From Microbacterium sp. C5A9 (GTDB taxonomy: Bacteria; Actinomycetota; Actinomycetes; Actinomycetales; Microbacteriaceae), in assembly GCF_022627955.1 (NCBI RefSeq), contig NZ_JABXGD010000001.1:310001-374000 (forward strand): DNA of 64,000 nt, in the 5' to 3' direction. The notes below the pieces were generated by a model that saw nothing but the letters and a program-made list of their open reading frames with translations, searched no databases and was not told the DNA's origin. Positions 25,285 through 35,488 of this stretch are shown in pieces; the first letter of the stretch is position 1; each line of letters opens with the position of its first letter. The position numbers and the translations under genes were made by a program.

Positions 25285-28281
25285 ATGCAGCTGCACCGAC
25301 TGCAGGTCGAGGGATTCGGTCCGTTCCGCGAACGGCAGGTCGTGGATTTCGACGCGTTCGCCGATGACGGCATCTTCCTGATCGCCGGTCGCACCGGGGC
25401 CGGCAAATCGAGCATCCTCGATGCCGTGTGCTTCGCCCTGTACGGCGGTGTTCCCCGATACGAAGGCGGCGAGAAGCGGCTCCGGAGCGATCACTGCGAA
25501 CCCGACGACGTGACCGAGGTCGTGGTCGAGTTCAGCACGTCCGCCGGGCGCTACCGCGTCACGCGTTCACCCGACTACGAGCGGCCGAAGAAGCGCGGAG
25601 GAGGCATGACGGTGCAGGCCGCCGCCGTGCAGCTCGACATGCTGGTCGGCGGGGAATGGGTGGGGCTCGCCGCACGAGAGCGGGAGGCGGCGTACGAGCT
25701 CGATGAGATCCTGCAGCTGAGTCGCGAGCAGTTCCTCCAGGTGATCCTGCTCGCCCAGAACCGCTTCTCCGAGTTCCTGCTGGCAGGCAGCAGAGAGCGT
25801 CAGGCGCTGTTGCGACGTCTGTTCGGCACCGAGCGCTTCGAAGACGTGCAGGCGCGTTTCGATGACCGGCGCAGGGCTGCGGAGCATGCGGTCGGCGCAC
25901 GACTCGCGACGGTGTCGGCGAGACTCGACGAGGGCGAGCGGCTCGTCGCGAGCGCCGGACTGGGTAGCGGTGCGGATGACGTCGCGGGGCAGGAGCGCGG
26001 CGCAGAGGCACGTCCGGCCGCGAGGACGGCTGACGAGCGGCTCGAAGAACTGCGGCAGGCGCGAGCGCGCGCCGACTACCGCGCGGAGCGGCGTGCGGCG
26101 GAGCGCGACGATGCCGAGAAGGCCGTCGCCGCCGCCGATGCAGCGCTCGCGACGGCGCGCGACGAGCAGCGGGCGCAGGTCGAACGAGACCGCGCCAGGG
26201 CTGCGCTCGAGCGTCTGGACGCCGACGAGCCGTCGATCCGCCTGGCGCGGGACGAGTGGGATGACGCCAGGGCCGCAGAGGTGCTGCGCGCACCGATCGC
26301 CGCCGCGGTCAAGGCGGCGGATCTGCTCGAGGCGGCTCTCGGAGCCGAGAGACGAGCGCACGCTGCGTGGGAAGCGCACGGGATCGCGGTCGACGACCTG
26401 TCGGGGTGGGCGGCCGAGCGGACGAAGCAGACGGGTGCGTGGGAACGTGCGGTCGAGCTGGAGCGCACGGCTCCCGAGCTCGACGCCGAGCTCGCCGCGG
26501 CGGCGGATGCCGTGAGCGCGGCGACGAGCCGCGTCGAGGCGGGCGAGGTCGAGCGCGCCGCGCTGCCCGCCCAGTGGGAGGCTCTCACTGCGGAGCGCGA
26601 CGAGGCGCGTCGAGTCGCCGACCGTGCGGGTGATCTGGCGACGGCGCGAGACGCCGCCGCCGGTCGCCACGCCGCGGCGCTCGAGGTCGTGCGTCTCGAC
26701 GCCGACCGAGCCGCGGCCGACCGGGCGCTCGCTGATGCCAGCGCGGCGTTGGCCACCGCGCAGGCGGCGCTCGCAGAGCTTCGGCGGCGACGACTCGACG
26801 GCTTCGCCGGCGAGCTGGCCACCTCTCTGCACGATGGCGACGAGTGTCCGGTCTGCGGTTCGCGCGAGCATCCGGCGCCGGCGGTGCACTCCGATCCAGT
26901 CTCCGCCGACGACATCGACCAGGCGGAGGCCGCTCGTGATCGACTGGCCGCTCGGGAGCGTGAGGCGGCGGACCTCGCATCGACCCTACGCGCCGAGCTC
27001 TCCGCCGCGATCACGCGAGCCGACGGAAGGGATCCCGAGGCGGCGGCCGCTGCACTCGCACGAGCGACCGAGGAGCATGCGCGGAGCGTCGCTGCGGGGG
27101 AGCGGATGCGCATCCTGGACAGCGAGCGGGACGCACTGACCGAGCGCATCCGACGACTCGACGCCGACCGCGACCACCACGCCACCGCCCTGGCCGCGGC
27201 TCGCGAGGAGCATGCCGTGCTCGTGCAGCGGGTGGCCGAGACCACGGCGGCGGTCGCGGAGGCGCGGGGTGACTTCGCCTCGGTGGCCGACCGCCTGGCG
27301 GCGACGACCGCGCAGGTCGAATCGGCGCGGAGCCTGATCGAGGCGACCGCCGAACGGGTGCGCCGCGCCGAGGCGGCAGCCGCAGCGCGAGCCGAGCAGG
27401 ACGCGGCGCTCGCAGCCTCGGCGTTCGACGACGTCGACGCGGCAGAGCAGGCACTTCGATCCTCGGCCGCGATGGCGGCCCTCGAGAGCCGTGTCACTCA
27501 GCACGCGGTGCAGCGCGAGAAGGAGCGCGCGATCCTCCTCGATCTCGAGCTGCGCACGCTCCCCGAGGATCCGATCGATCTCGAGCCCGTCGAGCAGGAG
27601 TCCCGATCCGCCCGCCTGAGGTGGACGACGGCCGTCGATGAGGCCGGGCGGGCCGCGGGCGTGGCCGAGCAGCTCTCGGCGATCATCGACGCCGCGGCAT
27701 CCGAACACGCGCGCACAGCCGATGAGGTCGCCGACTTCGAGATCCTCCGCGGCCTCGCGGACACCGTCGCAGGGCGCGGAGCGAACACCCGCAAGATGAC
27801 CCTCGAGACGTTCGTGCTCGCCGCCGAGCTCGAGGAGATCGTCGACGCGGCGAACCGTCGTCTCGGCGACATGTCGACCGGGCGATACCAGCTCAGGCAC
27901 TCCGATGCGCTCGCCGCCCGCGGCGCGGCATCCGGCCTGGGGATCGTCGTCTTCGACGCGTTCACCGGGCAGACACGGCCCGCGCAGTCGCTCTCCGGAG
28001 GAGAGACCTTCCTCAGCTCACTCGCGCTGGCACTCGGCCTCGCCGAGGTCGTCACAGCACGCGCGGGGGGAATCCGCCTCGACACGCTGTTCATCGACGA
28101 GGGGTTCGGATCCCTCGACGGCGACACCCTCGACGTCGCGATGCGCACACTCGACGAACTCAGGCAGGGCGGCCGCACCGTCGGCGTGATCAGTCACGTC
28201 GAGGCGATGCAGGAGCAGATCCCGGCACAGCTCCGGGTGCGTGCGACATCGGCGGGGCCGAGCGTCATCGAATCGCGCTGA
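25285..28281 (+). CDS. sbcC: DNA double-strand break repair ATPase SbcC
   Basis: 998 residues. Walker A GRTGAGKSS (residues 35-43) and the C-terminal SLSGGETFLSSLALALGLAE signature with Walker B LDTLFIDEGFG form the ABC head. Between them lie two long Ala/Arg/Glu-rich coiled-coil arms meeting at a zinc hook CPVC near residue 521. GAAGG lies seven bases before the ATG. Together with SbcD it processes hairpins and stalled ends. The coding frame is unusually Ala-rich in the arms, as in actinobacterial SbcC. Confidence 0.95.
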   Translation: MQLHRLQVEGFGPFRERQVVDFDAFADDGIFLIAGRTGAGKSSILDAVCFALYGGVPRYEGGEKRLRSDHCEPDDVTEVVVEFSTSAGRYRVTRSPDYERPKKRGGGMTVQAAAVQLDMLVGGEWVGLAAREREAAYELDEILQLSREQFLQVILLAQNRFSEFLLAGSRERQALLRRLFGTERFEDVQARFDDRRRAAEHAVGARLATVSARLDEGERLVASAGLGSGADDVAGQERGAEARPAARTADERLEELRQARARADYRAERRAAERDDAEKAVAAADAALATARDEQRAQVERDRARAALERLDADEPSIRLARDEWDDARAAEVLRAPIAAAVKAADLLEAALGAERRAHAAWEAHGIAVDDLSGWAAERTKQTGAWERAVELERTAPELDAELAAAADAVSAATSRVEAGEVERAALPAQWEALTAERDEARRVADRAGDLATARDAAAGRHAAALEVVRLDADRAAADRALADASAALATAQAALAELRRRRLDGFAGELATSLHDGDECPVCGSREHPAPAVHSDPVSADDIDQAEAARDRLAAREREAADLASTLRAELSAAITRADGRDPEAAAAALARATEEHARSVAAGERMRILDSERDALTERIRRLDADRDHHATALAAAREEHAVLVQRVAETTAAVAEARGDFASVADRLAATTAQVESARSLIEATAERVRRAEAAAAARAEQDAALAASAFDDVDAAEQALRSSAAMAALESRVTQHAVQREKERAILLDLELRTLPEDPIDLEPVEQESRSARLRWTTAVDEAGRAAGVAEQLSAIIDAAASEHARTADEVADFEILRGLADTVAGRGANTRKMTLETFVLAAELEEIVDAANRRLGDMSTGRYQLRHSDALAARGAASGLGIVVFDAFTGQTRPAQSLSGGETFLSSLALALGLAEVVTARAGGIRLDTLFIDEGFGSLDGDTLDVAMRTLDELRQGGRTVGVISHVEAMQEQIPAQLRVRATSAGPSVIESR

Positions 28282-28370
28282 GGCGCACTCCCGCTCTCGC
28301 GCCGACCGCCGCTGACACGCCGGCCACCGGTCTCGCGTCGGCAGGACGCCCGGTGCGACGCCGTCTGCCC

Positions 28371-28928
28371 TCAGACGCCGTACTCGCGGCGGATGACCTC
28401 GCGCAGCTGGACGCTGCACCGCGCGATCGCCTCGCGGAAGTCGACGAGAGCGCCGTCCTCGGCCCGATCGGAGATCGCGCGGAATGCACGGATCGGCACG
28501 CCGAACTGCTCCGCGACCCAGATGTACGCATAGGTCTCCATGTCGACGAGCCCCGCGCCCGACGGCCGGATGACAGCGGTGATCCCCGCATCGCCGACGA
28601 AGCTGTCACCGGTCGCGATCAGCACGCCCTCACGGCCCGTCGAGACTCGAGCAGGCAGAGACACGTGCTGTCCGGCGACGCCGTCGAGGTCGAACACATC
28701 GTGCTGCAGCGCGCTGCCGATCTCGTGCACGGTCGCTTCGAGCTCGGGGTCGATGCCCCCGGCGGTCCCGACGACCACGACCTCGGTGTACTCCCGCGCA
28801 TCGAGCGCACGGGTCAGGGCGAACACGGCCTGCATCTTGCCCTCGCCCGTGACGAGCTGGTCGAATCCCTCGAGCTCCTCGGGGAACGCGGCGAGTTCGG
28901 AGGCCATGGCGGCGACGAGAAGTTTCAC
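28371..28928 (-). CDS. Nucleosidase of the MTA/SAH nucleosidase family
   Basis: 185 residues. The purine-nucleoside fold is shown by VVVVGTAGGIDPEL, the substrate Glu in VDMETYAYIWVAEQFG and the catalytic Asp in FRAISDRAEDG. It is shorter than E. coli MTAN (about 230) but matches the short actinobacterial nucleosidases. It may cleave S-adenosylhomocysteine, methylthioadenosine or a related nucleoside. The start is GTG, chosen because the family begins KLLVAAMASELAAFP; CAGGAT six bases before it could be a -10. Confidence 0.85.
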   Translation of the reverse strand: MKLLVAAMASELAAFPEELEGFDQLVTGEGKMQAVFALTRALDAREYTEVVVVGTAGGIDPELEATVHEIGSALQHDVFDLDGVAGQHVSLPARVSTGREGVLIATGDSFVGDAGITAVIRPSGAGLVDMETYAYIWVAEQFGVPIRAFRAISDRAEDGALVDFREAIARCSVQLREVIRREYGV

Positions 28929-29040
28929 TCCGCCATCCTGCCAGGTCGGTGGGGCGCCACGAAGCCGGCCGCGTGCGAGCGACGTCATCCCGATGTAACA
29001 CTGGGGGAGGATACTGACGTCGAGTAGACCGGAGGAACAC

Positions 29041-29859
29041 GTGTCCCTGCAGCAGCAGATCTCTGAAGCGCTCGGTGTGAAGGCCGAGATCGACCCCGAG
29101 GTCGAGGTGGAGCGCCGTGTGGGCTTCCTCGTCGACTACCTCCGCGCGACCGGTGCGAAGGGCTTCGTGCTCGGGATCTCGGGCGGGCAGGACTCGACGC
29201 TCGCAGGACGTCTCGCGCAGCTCGCCGTCGAGCGGGTTCGGGCCGAGGGCGGCGAGGCGGCGTTCCTCGCCGTGCGTCTGCCGTATCGGGTGCAGAGCGA
29301 TGCGGCCGACGCCGAGGCCGCCCTCGAGTTCATCGCTCCGGACTCCTCCGTCGAGGTGAACATCCAGAACGGCGTCGACGGCGTCGAAGAGGACATCGAG
29401 TTCGCAGTCACGAGCGACATCAGCGACTTCAACCGCGGCAACATCAAGGCGCGCGTGCGCATGGTGACGCAGTACGCCCTCGCGGGCCACGACGGCCTCC
29501 TCGTCATCGGCACCGACCACGCGGCGGAGGCGGTGACCGGCTTCTACACGAAGTTCGGCGACGGAGCGGCCGACATCCTCCCGCTGTCCGGCCTCAGCAA
29601 GCGTCAGGGGCGCTCGCTGCTCCTGCTGCTCGGAGCTCCCGACCGTCTCGCCTACAAGGTGCCGACCGCCGACCTGCTCGACGGCCAGCCCGGGCGCGCC
29701 GACGAAGACGAACTGGGGCTCACCTACGAGCAGATCGACGATTTCCTCGAGGGCCGCGATGTCGACCCCGAGGTGGCGGGGCGGATCGAGTCGCGGTATC
29801 TGGCCACGCAGCACAAGCGCAATCTCCCGGTTACCCCCGACGACACCTGGTGGCGCTGA
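29041..29859 (+). CDS. nadE: Ammonia-dependent NAD+ synthetase
   Basis: 272 residues; last step of NAD+ synthesis, amidating deamido-NAD. The ATP-pyrophosphatase P-loop SGGQDST lies at residues 47-53, and [19 protein letters not shown] and [12 protein letters not shown] are conserved NAD-synthetase motifs. No N-terminal glutaminase domain is fused, so free ammonia is the donor. The start is GTG with GGAGG upstream. Confidence 0.96.
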   Translation: MSLQQQISEALGVKAEIDPEVEVERRVGFLVDYLRATGAKGFVLGISGGQDSTLAGRLAQLAVERVRAEGGEAAFLAVRLPYRVQSDAADAEAALEFIAPDSSVEVNIQNGVDGVEEDIEFAVTSDISDFNRGNIKARVRMVTQYALAGHDGLLVIGTDHAAEAVTGFYTKFGDGAADILPLSGLSKRQGRSLLLLLGAPDRLAYKVPTADLLDGQPGRADEDELGLTYEQIDDFLEGRDVDPEVAGRIESRYLATQHKRNLPVTPDDTWWR

Positions 29860-29926
29860 CGCTCGACGGAGAGCCCGTGTCGGATGCCGCAGCTAGTGTC
29901 GAAGCATCCGAGAGAACGGGAGCATC

Positions 29927-32900
29927 GTGCGGATCGACACTCAGGCGCAGCGCGTCATCTGGAGCGCAAGCGACCTCAAGGCGGCCGCCGAATGCGAGTT
30001 CGCGTGGTGTCGGGCCATCGACGCCAAACTGGGACGCGTGCCGGCTGTCGAGGAGCCGGAAGACGCGACGCTCGCGCGCGCCGCGCTGCTCGGCGACGTC
30101 CATGAGCAGAACGTCCTGGCGCGTTACATCGCCGATCTCGGCGACGACAGGGTGCATCGCATCGAGAAGGTGTCGTCGGTCGACGCCGAGGCTCTCGCAG
30201 CAGCCGTCGATGAGACGGTGCGTGCCCTGCGCTCCGACGCCGTCGTCGTCTTCCAGGCGGCGTTCGCGACGCCGGAGTTCGTCGGATTCGCCGACTTCCT
30301 GAAGCGCGACGACGACGGTCGCTGGCGCGTGCAGGATTCCAAGCTCGCGCGCAAGGCCAGGGTCACGGCCCTCATGCAGCTCGCGGCATATGTCGATCAG
30401 CTCGACAGGCTGGGGATCCCGAGATCGGACGAGGTCGACCTGATCCTCGGCGACGGATCGATCAGCACGCACGCGGTCGACGACCTGCTCCCGCTCTTCC
30501 AGGTGCGGCGCGCCCGGCTGCGCGCTCTGATCGCCGACCGGGCGATCGACGATCCGTCCGCCGACGCCGCGCTCGCGTGGGGCGACGACCGCGGCGACCT
30601 CGACGTGGTCGCGTGCGGGCGCTGCGCCACCTGCGAAGAGCAGGTCATCGCGCATCGCGACCTGCTGATGGTGGCGAGGATGCGTCCCGTGCAGCGCGCA
30701 CGACTGCGCGCGGCGGGCATCGAGACGATCGATGCCCTGGCTGCGGCTGACGGCGCGCCGGAGGGCATGAACTCCGACACCTTCGAGACCCTGCGCGCGC
30801 AGGCGCAGCTGCAGCTCAGGGCGGATGCCGAGGGAGCACCGACCTACGACGTGCATTACGCGGCGGCGATCCACACGCTGCCGGTGCCGAGTCATGGCGA
30901 CATCTTCTTCGACTTCGAGGGCGACCCGCTCTACACCGAACCCGCTCCGGACGGAGATGCCCACTGGGGGATCGACTACCTGTTCGGCTGGGTCGACAAC
31001 TCCGACCAGTACAGTGCGCTGTGGGCTCATGACTTCGCCGCGGAGCGCGAGGCGTTCGAGCAGTTCCTGGACTTCGTGACGGTGCGCCGGGCGGCGCACC
31101 CGGGCATGCACATCTATCACTACGCGCCCTATGAGACCTCTCATCTCGTCGCCATGGCGGCGCGCCACGGGGTGCGCGAGGGCGAGGTCGACCGGCTGCT
31201 GCGCGAGGGCGTGTTCGTCGATCTGTACCCCCTGGTCCTGCGGACGGTCCGCGTGGGATCGAGGTCGTACTCGATCAAGAAGCTCGAACCGCTGTACATG
31301 GGCGACGACGTGCGGACCAGCGATGTGCAGAAGGGCGACGACTCGATCGTGCAGTACGTCGCCGCGCGCGAGCTCGCCGCGGCGGGGCAGCGGGCCGAGG
31401 CCGACGCGGTGCTCGCCGATCTCGCCGACTACAACCGCTATGACTGCGTGTCGACTCGGCGTCTGCGCAACTGGCTGATCGAGATCGCCAAGAAGGAGGG
31501 GGTGAACCCCGCGCCGCCCGATGAAGCCGACGAGGTCATCTACGAGCCGTCACCGCGGTCGGTGGCTCTGCTCGCCGACGCCGAGCGCGAGGTCGATGCG
31601 GGTGGTGACGGTCAGGTGCATCGCATCGCGGCCGCCGCCATCGACTACTTCCCCCGCGAGGCGAAGAGCTTCTGGGTGTCGCATTTCCAGCGTCTCAGGG
31701 AACCCGTGACGATGTGGGACGGCACACGTGACGTGGTGCGAGTCGACCGTTCCGCGTCGAGCGTGCTGCGCGACTGGAGCGTCGGAGAGGGGCGCCGTGT
31801 CATGTCGCGCGACCTCGAGATCCGCGGCGAGGTGTCGCCGGGCACCACGCTCGGCGTCGGGGCGCAGCCGTTCGCGCTCTATCCCGTCCCCGCGCCGTTC
31901 GACACCGATGTGCCCTCGCGTGCGGTGCACGTTCCGCACACCGTCACCGTCACCGAGGTGCTCGACGACGGGTACCTGATCACCGAGACGGCGATCCAGG
32001 GACAGACCTGGGATGAGCTCCCCCTCGCCCTGACTCCGGCCGCGCCTCCGCGCGTCGTCTCGCTGCAGGGAGCGATCGACGAGTGGGCCGACACGGTGCA
32101 CGTCGCGGCGCCGGGCTTCCCGCGCGATGCTGCGACCGACATCCTGCGTCGCATCCCGCCGCGGACGATCTCCGGTGAGCCGCTGCCCTCGAAGGGCGAC
32201 GACGTGATCGACGCGATCGTGCGCGGCATCCTCGACCTCGACGACAGCTACCTCGCGGTGCAGGGACCTCCGGGCACAGGCAAGACGTACACCGGTTCCC
32301 AGGTGATCGCGCGCCTCGTCAACGACCACGGCTTCCGCATCGGCGTCGTGGCGCAGTCGCACGCGATCATCGAGAACCTGCTCGAGCGGGTCGTCGCCGA
32401 TGGCGTCCCTGCGGCGCAGGTCGGGAAGGCGCCGAAGGATCCTGCGGCAGAGCCCACGTACACGGTGATTCCCAAGAGCGGCATGGCGGCGTTCCTGGGC
32501 GAGCACGGCGCGCATGGCGCGGTCGTCGGTGGCACGGCCTGGGACTTCAGCAACACGTCGCGGGTCGATCGAGGGGGGCTCGATCTCCTCGTCGTCGATG
32601 AAGCCGGTCAGTTCTCCCTGGCCTCGACGATCGCCGTCGCCGCCGGCGCCCGGCGGCTGCTGCTGCTCGGTGACCCGCAGCAGCTTCCGCAGGTCAGTCA
32701 GGGCGCGCACCCCGAACCCGTCGACACCTCGGCTCTCGGCTGGGTCATGGACGGTGACGCGGTCGTCCGGCCCGATTACGGCTACTTCCTGGCGAGGTCG
32801 TGGCGCATGCACCCGTTCCTGGCGGCGCCCGTGTCGAAGCTCGCCTATGCCGGGCAGCTCGCCTCGGCGCCGGGGACCGAGCTGCGATCGCTGGCCGGCA

Positions 32901-33397
32901 TCGACCCCGGCCTGCACGTCGTCCCTGTGCGGCACCGGGGCAACGCCACGCAGTCGGCCGAAGAGGCGGCACAAGTGGTGGCGCTGGTGCACGACCTCCT
33001 CGGACGCACGTTCACCGACAACGATGCGGATGCCACGGCTCGGCCGCTCGTCCAGAACGACATCATCGTCGTCGCGCCCTACAACGCGCAGCGTCAGATG
33101 GTCCACGATGCGCTCGCGACGGCCGGCTTCCCCGATGTGCCGGTCGGCACGGTGGACAACTTCCAAGGCAAGGAAGCCGTGGTCTCGATCACGTCGCTCG
33201 CCGCGTCCAGCGGTCGCGACGCCCCGCGCGGCCCCGAGTTCCTGCTGTTGCAGAACCGCCTGAACGTGGCCATCTCACGGGCACAGGTCGCGGCCTACCT
33301 GATCCATTCGCCTGCACTGCTCGACGATCTCCCGCGCACGCCCGAGGGGGTGGCGCGGCTCAGCGCCTTCGCGCGGCTCGTGGGCGTCGCCGGCTGA
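29927..33397 (+). CDS. Nuclease-helicase fusion (TM0106-type RecB-like nuclease, RNase H-like and SF1 helicase)
   Basis: 1156 residues. The N-terminus (1-230) is RecB-like: WSASDLKAAAECEFAWC opens it, and the catalytic Lys/Gln region is VQDSKLARKARVTALMQLAAY. A Cys cluster (CGRCATCEE, about residue 232) and a helix-hairpin-like ARLRAAGIETIDALA follow. A YprB/RNase H-like segment begins at IFFDFEGDPL (about 325) with HIYHYAPYETSHL and YNRYDCVSTRRLRNWL. The C-terminal SF1 helicase has Walker A GPPGTGKT near residue 780, Walker B LLVVDEAGQFSL, LLLGDPQQLPQ and a final VAISRAQVAAYLIHS. Probably a DNA (or RNA) processing enzyme in repair or defence. The start is GTG with GGGAG close by. Confidence 0.88.
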   Translation: MRIDTQAQRVIWSASDLKAAAECEFAWCRAIDAKLGRVPAVEEPEDATLARAALLGDVHEQNVLARYIADLGDDRVHRIEKVSSVDAEALAAAVDETVRALRSDAVVVFQAAFATPEFVGFADFLKRDDDGRWRVQDSKLARKARVTALMQLAAYVDQLDRLGIPRSDEVDLILGDGSISTHAVDDLLPLFQVRRARLRALIADRAIDDPSADAALAWGDDRGDLDVVACGRCATCEEQVIAHRDLLMVARMRPVQRARLRAAGIETIDALAAADGAPEGMNSDTFETLRAQAQLQLRADAEGAPTYDVHYAAAIHTLPVPSHGDIFFDFEGDPLYTEPAPDGDAHWGIDYLFGWVDNSDQYSALWAHDFAAEREAFEQFLDFVTVRRAAHPGMHIYHYAPYETSHLVAMAARHGVREGEVDRLLREGVFVDLYPLVLRTVRVGSRSYSIKKLEPLYMGDDVRTSDVQKGDDSIVQYVAARELAAAGQRAEADAVLADLADYNRYDCVSTRRLRNWLIEIAKKEGVNPAPPDEADEVIYEPSPRSVALLADAEREVDAGGDGQVHRIAAAAIDYFPREAKSFWVSHFQRLREPVTMWDGTRDVVRVDRSASSVLRDWSVGEGRRVMSRDLEIRGEVSPGTTLGVGAQPFALYPVPAPFDTDVPSRAVHVPHTVTVTEVLDDGYLITETAIQGQTWDELPLALTPAAPPRVVSLQGAIDEWADTVHVAAPGFPRDAATDILRRIPPRTISGEPLPSKGDDVIDAIVRGILDLDDSYLAVQGPPGTGKTYTGSQVIARLVNDHGFRIGVVAQSHAIIENLLERVVADGVPAAQVGKAPKDPAAEPTYTVIPKSGMAAFLGEHGAHGAVVGGTAWDFSNTSRVDRGGLDLLVVDEAGQFSLASTIAVAAGARRLLLLGDPQQLPQVSQGAHPEPVDTSALGWVMDGDAVVRPDYGYFLARSWRMHPFLAAPVSKLAYAGQLASAPGTELRSLAGIDPGLHVVPVRHRGNATQSAEEAAQVVALVHDLLGRTFTDNDADATARPLVQNDIIVVAPYNAQRQMVHDALATAGFPDVPVGTVDNFQGKEAVVSITSLAASSGRDAPRGPEFLLLQNRLNVAISRAQVAAYLIHSPALLDDLPRTPEGVARLSAFARLVGVAG

Positions 33398-33407
33398 GAG
33401 GACGTTC

Positions 33408-34175
33408 ATGCATACGCTCGACGAGATACTCCGGGCATCCGCCGCCTGGGTGTGGTTCCCCCGTGACAGCGAACAGGAGAAGCAGCACCTGCAACTCGTC
33501 CGGTACCCGTCTCGATTCGGAGCCGGGGTGCGGGGCTCGCAGGTCGCGTCGACGGCTGACACGGGCACGGTCGTCGACCACGCGATCGAGCGCACGCGAG
33601 CGTGGGGTGAAGCGGAGCTGACCTTCTGGACGAACGCCTCGGACAGTCCCGACATCGAGGACGAGCTGCGTCGTCGCGGGGCCGAGCACATCGACACCGT
33701 CGCGGTCTTCGCGCGAGAGATCGACGGGCTCTCGGTCGACGTTCCCCCCGGAGCGACCGCCGAGATCGTTCGCTCGATCGATCAGGTGCGCGAGGTCGAC
33801 GCGGTCAATGTGCCGGTCTGGAAGCAGGCGCCGCTCGACGCGCCAGGGCTCGCGACGGAGCTCGCCGAGGTCATCGGATCGCTCGAGGCGGGCACCGGGT
33901 TCCGGGTGCTGGGGCGGCTGCACGGAGAAGCGGTGAGCACCGGCGGCTGCACGATCGTCGACGGTTTCGCGCGGCTCTGGGGCGCCGCGACGCTCGAAGG
34001 GGCGCGAGGGCGCGGCGCATACCGGGCCGTCCTCGCCGAGCGGCTGCGTGTGAGCGCCGAGATGGGGGCGACCACGGCCCTCGTCAAGGGACGCATCTCG
34101 ACGTCGGCGCCGATTCTGGCCCGGGCGGGCTTCACCCATCACGGCGACGAGCGCGGATATCTCCTCCGCGTCTGA
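33408..34175 (+). CDS. GNAT family N-acetyltransferase, two-domain form
   Basis: 255 residues. The N-terminal half (about 1-110) is a divergent helical/beta region; the C-terminal half carries the GNAT core ARLWGAATLEGARGRGAYRAVLAERLRVSAEM and ends ILARAGFTHHGDERGYLL. GAGGAC lies four bases before the ATG. It begins only ten bases after the nuclease-helicase gene and may share its message. Substrate unknown. Confidence 0.8.
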   Translation: MHTLDEILRASAAWVWFPRDSEQEKQHLQLVRYPSRFGAGVRGSQVASTADTGTVVDHAIERTRAWGEAELTFWTNASDSPDIEDELRRRGAEHIDTVAVFAREIDGLSVDVPPGATAEIVRSIDQVREVDAVNVPVWKQAPLDAPGLATELAEVIGSLEAGTGFRVLGRLHGEAVSTGGCTIVDGFARLWGAATLEGARGRGAYRAVLAERLRVSAEMGATTALVKGRISTSAPILARAGFTHHGDERGYLLRV

Positions 34176-34227
34176 TCGCCGGGTGGTCACTCACAGGCGC
34201 TCGCAGAGGAACGCCGTTCTCGCCCGT

Positions 34228-34283
34228 GCCGCAGAACGCAGACGGCGCCGCAGAACGCAGACGGCGCCGCAGAACTCAGACGG
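34228..34283. repeat. Three-copy 19-bp tandem repeat covering the upp stop codon
   Basis: The unit GCCGCAGAACGCAGACGGC is repeated with a 19-base period; the third copy has one changed base and contains the last codons and stop of upp. This looks like replication slippage that copied the 3' end of upp into the intergenic region. Confidence 0.85.
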
Positions 34284-34908
34284 TGCCGTACAGGCGGTCG
34301 CCCGCGTCACCGAGACCGGGCACGATGTAGCCCTTCTCGTTGAGGCGCTCGTCGAGAGCCCCGAGGACGAGCGTCACATCGCGATCGCCGACCAGAGCCT
34401 CGATCGCGGCCACGCCCTCCGGCGTGCCCAGGAGGCAGATCGCCGTGACGTCCTTGGCTCCTCGGTCGAAGAGGAACTGGATCGCGGCGGCGAGCGATCC
34501 GCCGGTTGCGAGCATGGGGTCGATCGCGAAGCACTGGCGGTCGCTCAGGTCATCGGGAAGGCGTTCGGCGTACGTCGTCGGCTCGAACGTCTCCTCATCG
34601 CGCACCATGCCGAGGAATCCGACCTCGGCGGTCGGCAGCAGCTTGACGAGTCCTTCGAGCATGCCCAGGCCGGCGCGCAGGATGGGCACCACGATCGGTC
34701 GCGGTTCGGAGATCTTCACGCCCATCGTCGTCGTCACCGGCGTGGTGATCTCGATGGGGCTGACCTTGACGTTGCGAGTCGCCTCGTACGCGAGCAGCGT
34801 CACGAGCTCCTCGGTCAGCTGACGGAAGACGGGCGACGGGGTGCGGTGGTCGCGCAGGACCGAGAGCTTGTGGGTGACGAGAGGGTGGTCGGCGACGTGA
34901 ACACGCAT
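34276..34908 (-). CDS. upp: Uracil phosphoribosyltransferase
   Basis: 210 residues; salvages uracil with PRPP to UMP. The PRPP loop is [15 protein letters not shown], the N-terminus [20 protein letters not shown] is standard, and the uracil-binding end [16 protein letters not shown] is intact. A TAGCCT box ends six bases before the ATG (leaderless). Its last codons are included in a 19-bp tandem repeat. Confidence 0.97.
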   Translation of the reverse strand: MRVHVADHPLVTHKLSVLRDHRTPSPVFRQLTEELVTLLAYEATRNVKVSPIEITTPVTTTMGVKISEPRPIVVPILRAGLGMLEGLVKLLPTAEVGFLGMVRDEETFEPTTYAERLPDDLSDRQCFAIDPMLATGGSLAAAIQFLFDRGAKDVTAICLLGTPEGVAAIEALVGDRDVTLVLGALDERLNEKGYIVPGLGDAGDRLYGTV

Positions 34909-35013
34909 GGGTACAGGCTAATGCGCGGGACGCTCTCGCACGACATCGGCGGTGTCGACCCCGGGGGAGAATCGGCGTGGAGGGTGCCGAGCGGGCTGTC
35001 GTAGGCTCGACGC

Positions 35014-35469
35014 ATGACCGCCGCCGACCTGATCGCGATGGGCCGCGCCCTCGAGCTCGCGGCCGATGCCGCATCAGCATCGGAGATCCCCGTGGGCGCC
35101 GTCGTCCTCGACGCGGAGGGACGCATCGTCGCCGAAGGGCGCAACACTCGCGAGGCGACGAACGACCCGACAGGTCATGCCGAGGTCGAGGCGCTGCGCG
35201 CCGCCGCGGCAGCCGTGGGCTCGTGGAACCTCGACGGACACACCCTCGTCGTGACTCTCGAGCCCTGCGTGATGTGCGCCGGGGCCATTCTGCAGGCGCG
35301 CGTCGGGCGGGTGGTGTTCGGTGCCTGGGACGAGAAGGCGGGCGCGGCGGGCTCGATGTACGACGTGCTCCGCGACAGGCGCCTGCCGTATCGGGCCGAG
35401 GTCATCGGAGGGGTCGAGGCGGATGCCGCCACCGCGCTGCTGCGGGACTTCTTCGAGCAGCGCCGCTGA
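35014..35469 (+). CDS. tadA: tRNA-specific adenosine-34 deaminase
   Basis: 151 residues. Converts A34 to inosine in the anticodon of tRNA-Arg(ACG). Zinc ligands and acid are in HAEVEAL and PCVMC, and the fold begins SEIPVGAVVLDAEGRIVAEG. TadA and related CMP/guanine deaminases look alike; the TadA-like MCAGAILQARVGRVVFGAWDEKAGAAGS segment favours TadA. TAGGCT ends six bases before the ATG (leaderless). Confidence 0.93.
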   Translation: MTAADLIAMGRALELAADAASASEIPVGAVVLDAEGRIVAEGRNTREATNDPTGHAEVEALRAAAAAVGSWNLDGHTLVVTLEPCVMCAGAILQARVGRVVFGAWDEKAGAAGSMYDVLRDRRLPYRAEVIGGVEADAATALLRDFFEQRR

Positions 35470-35488
35470 ACCGCAGGGCGGCGCGGGA

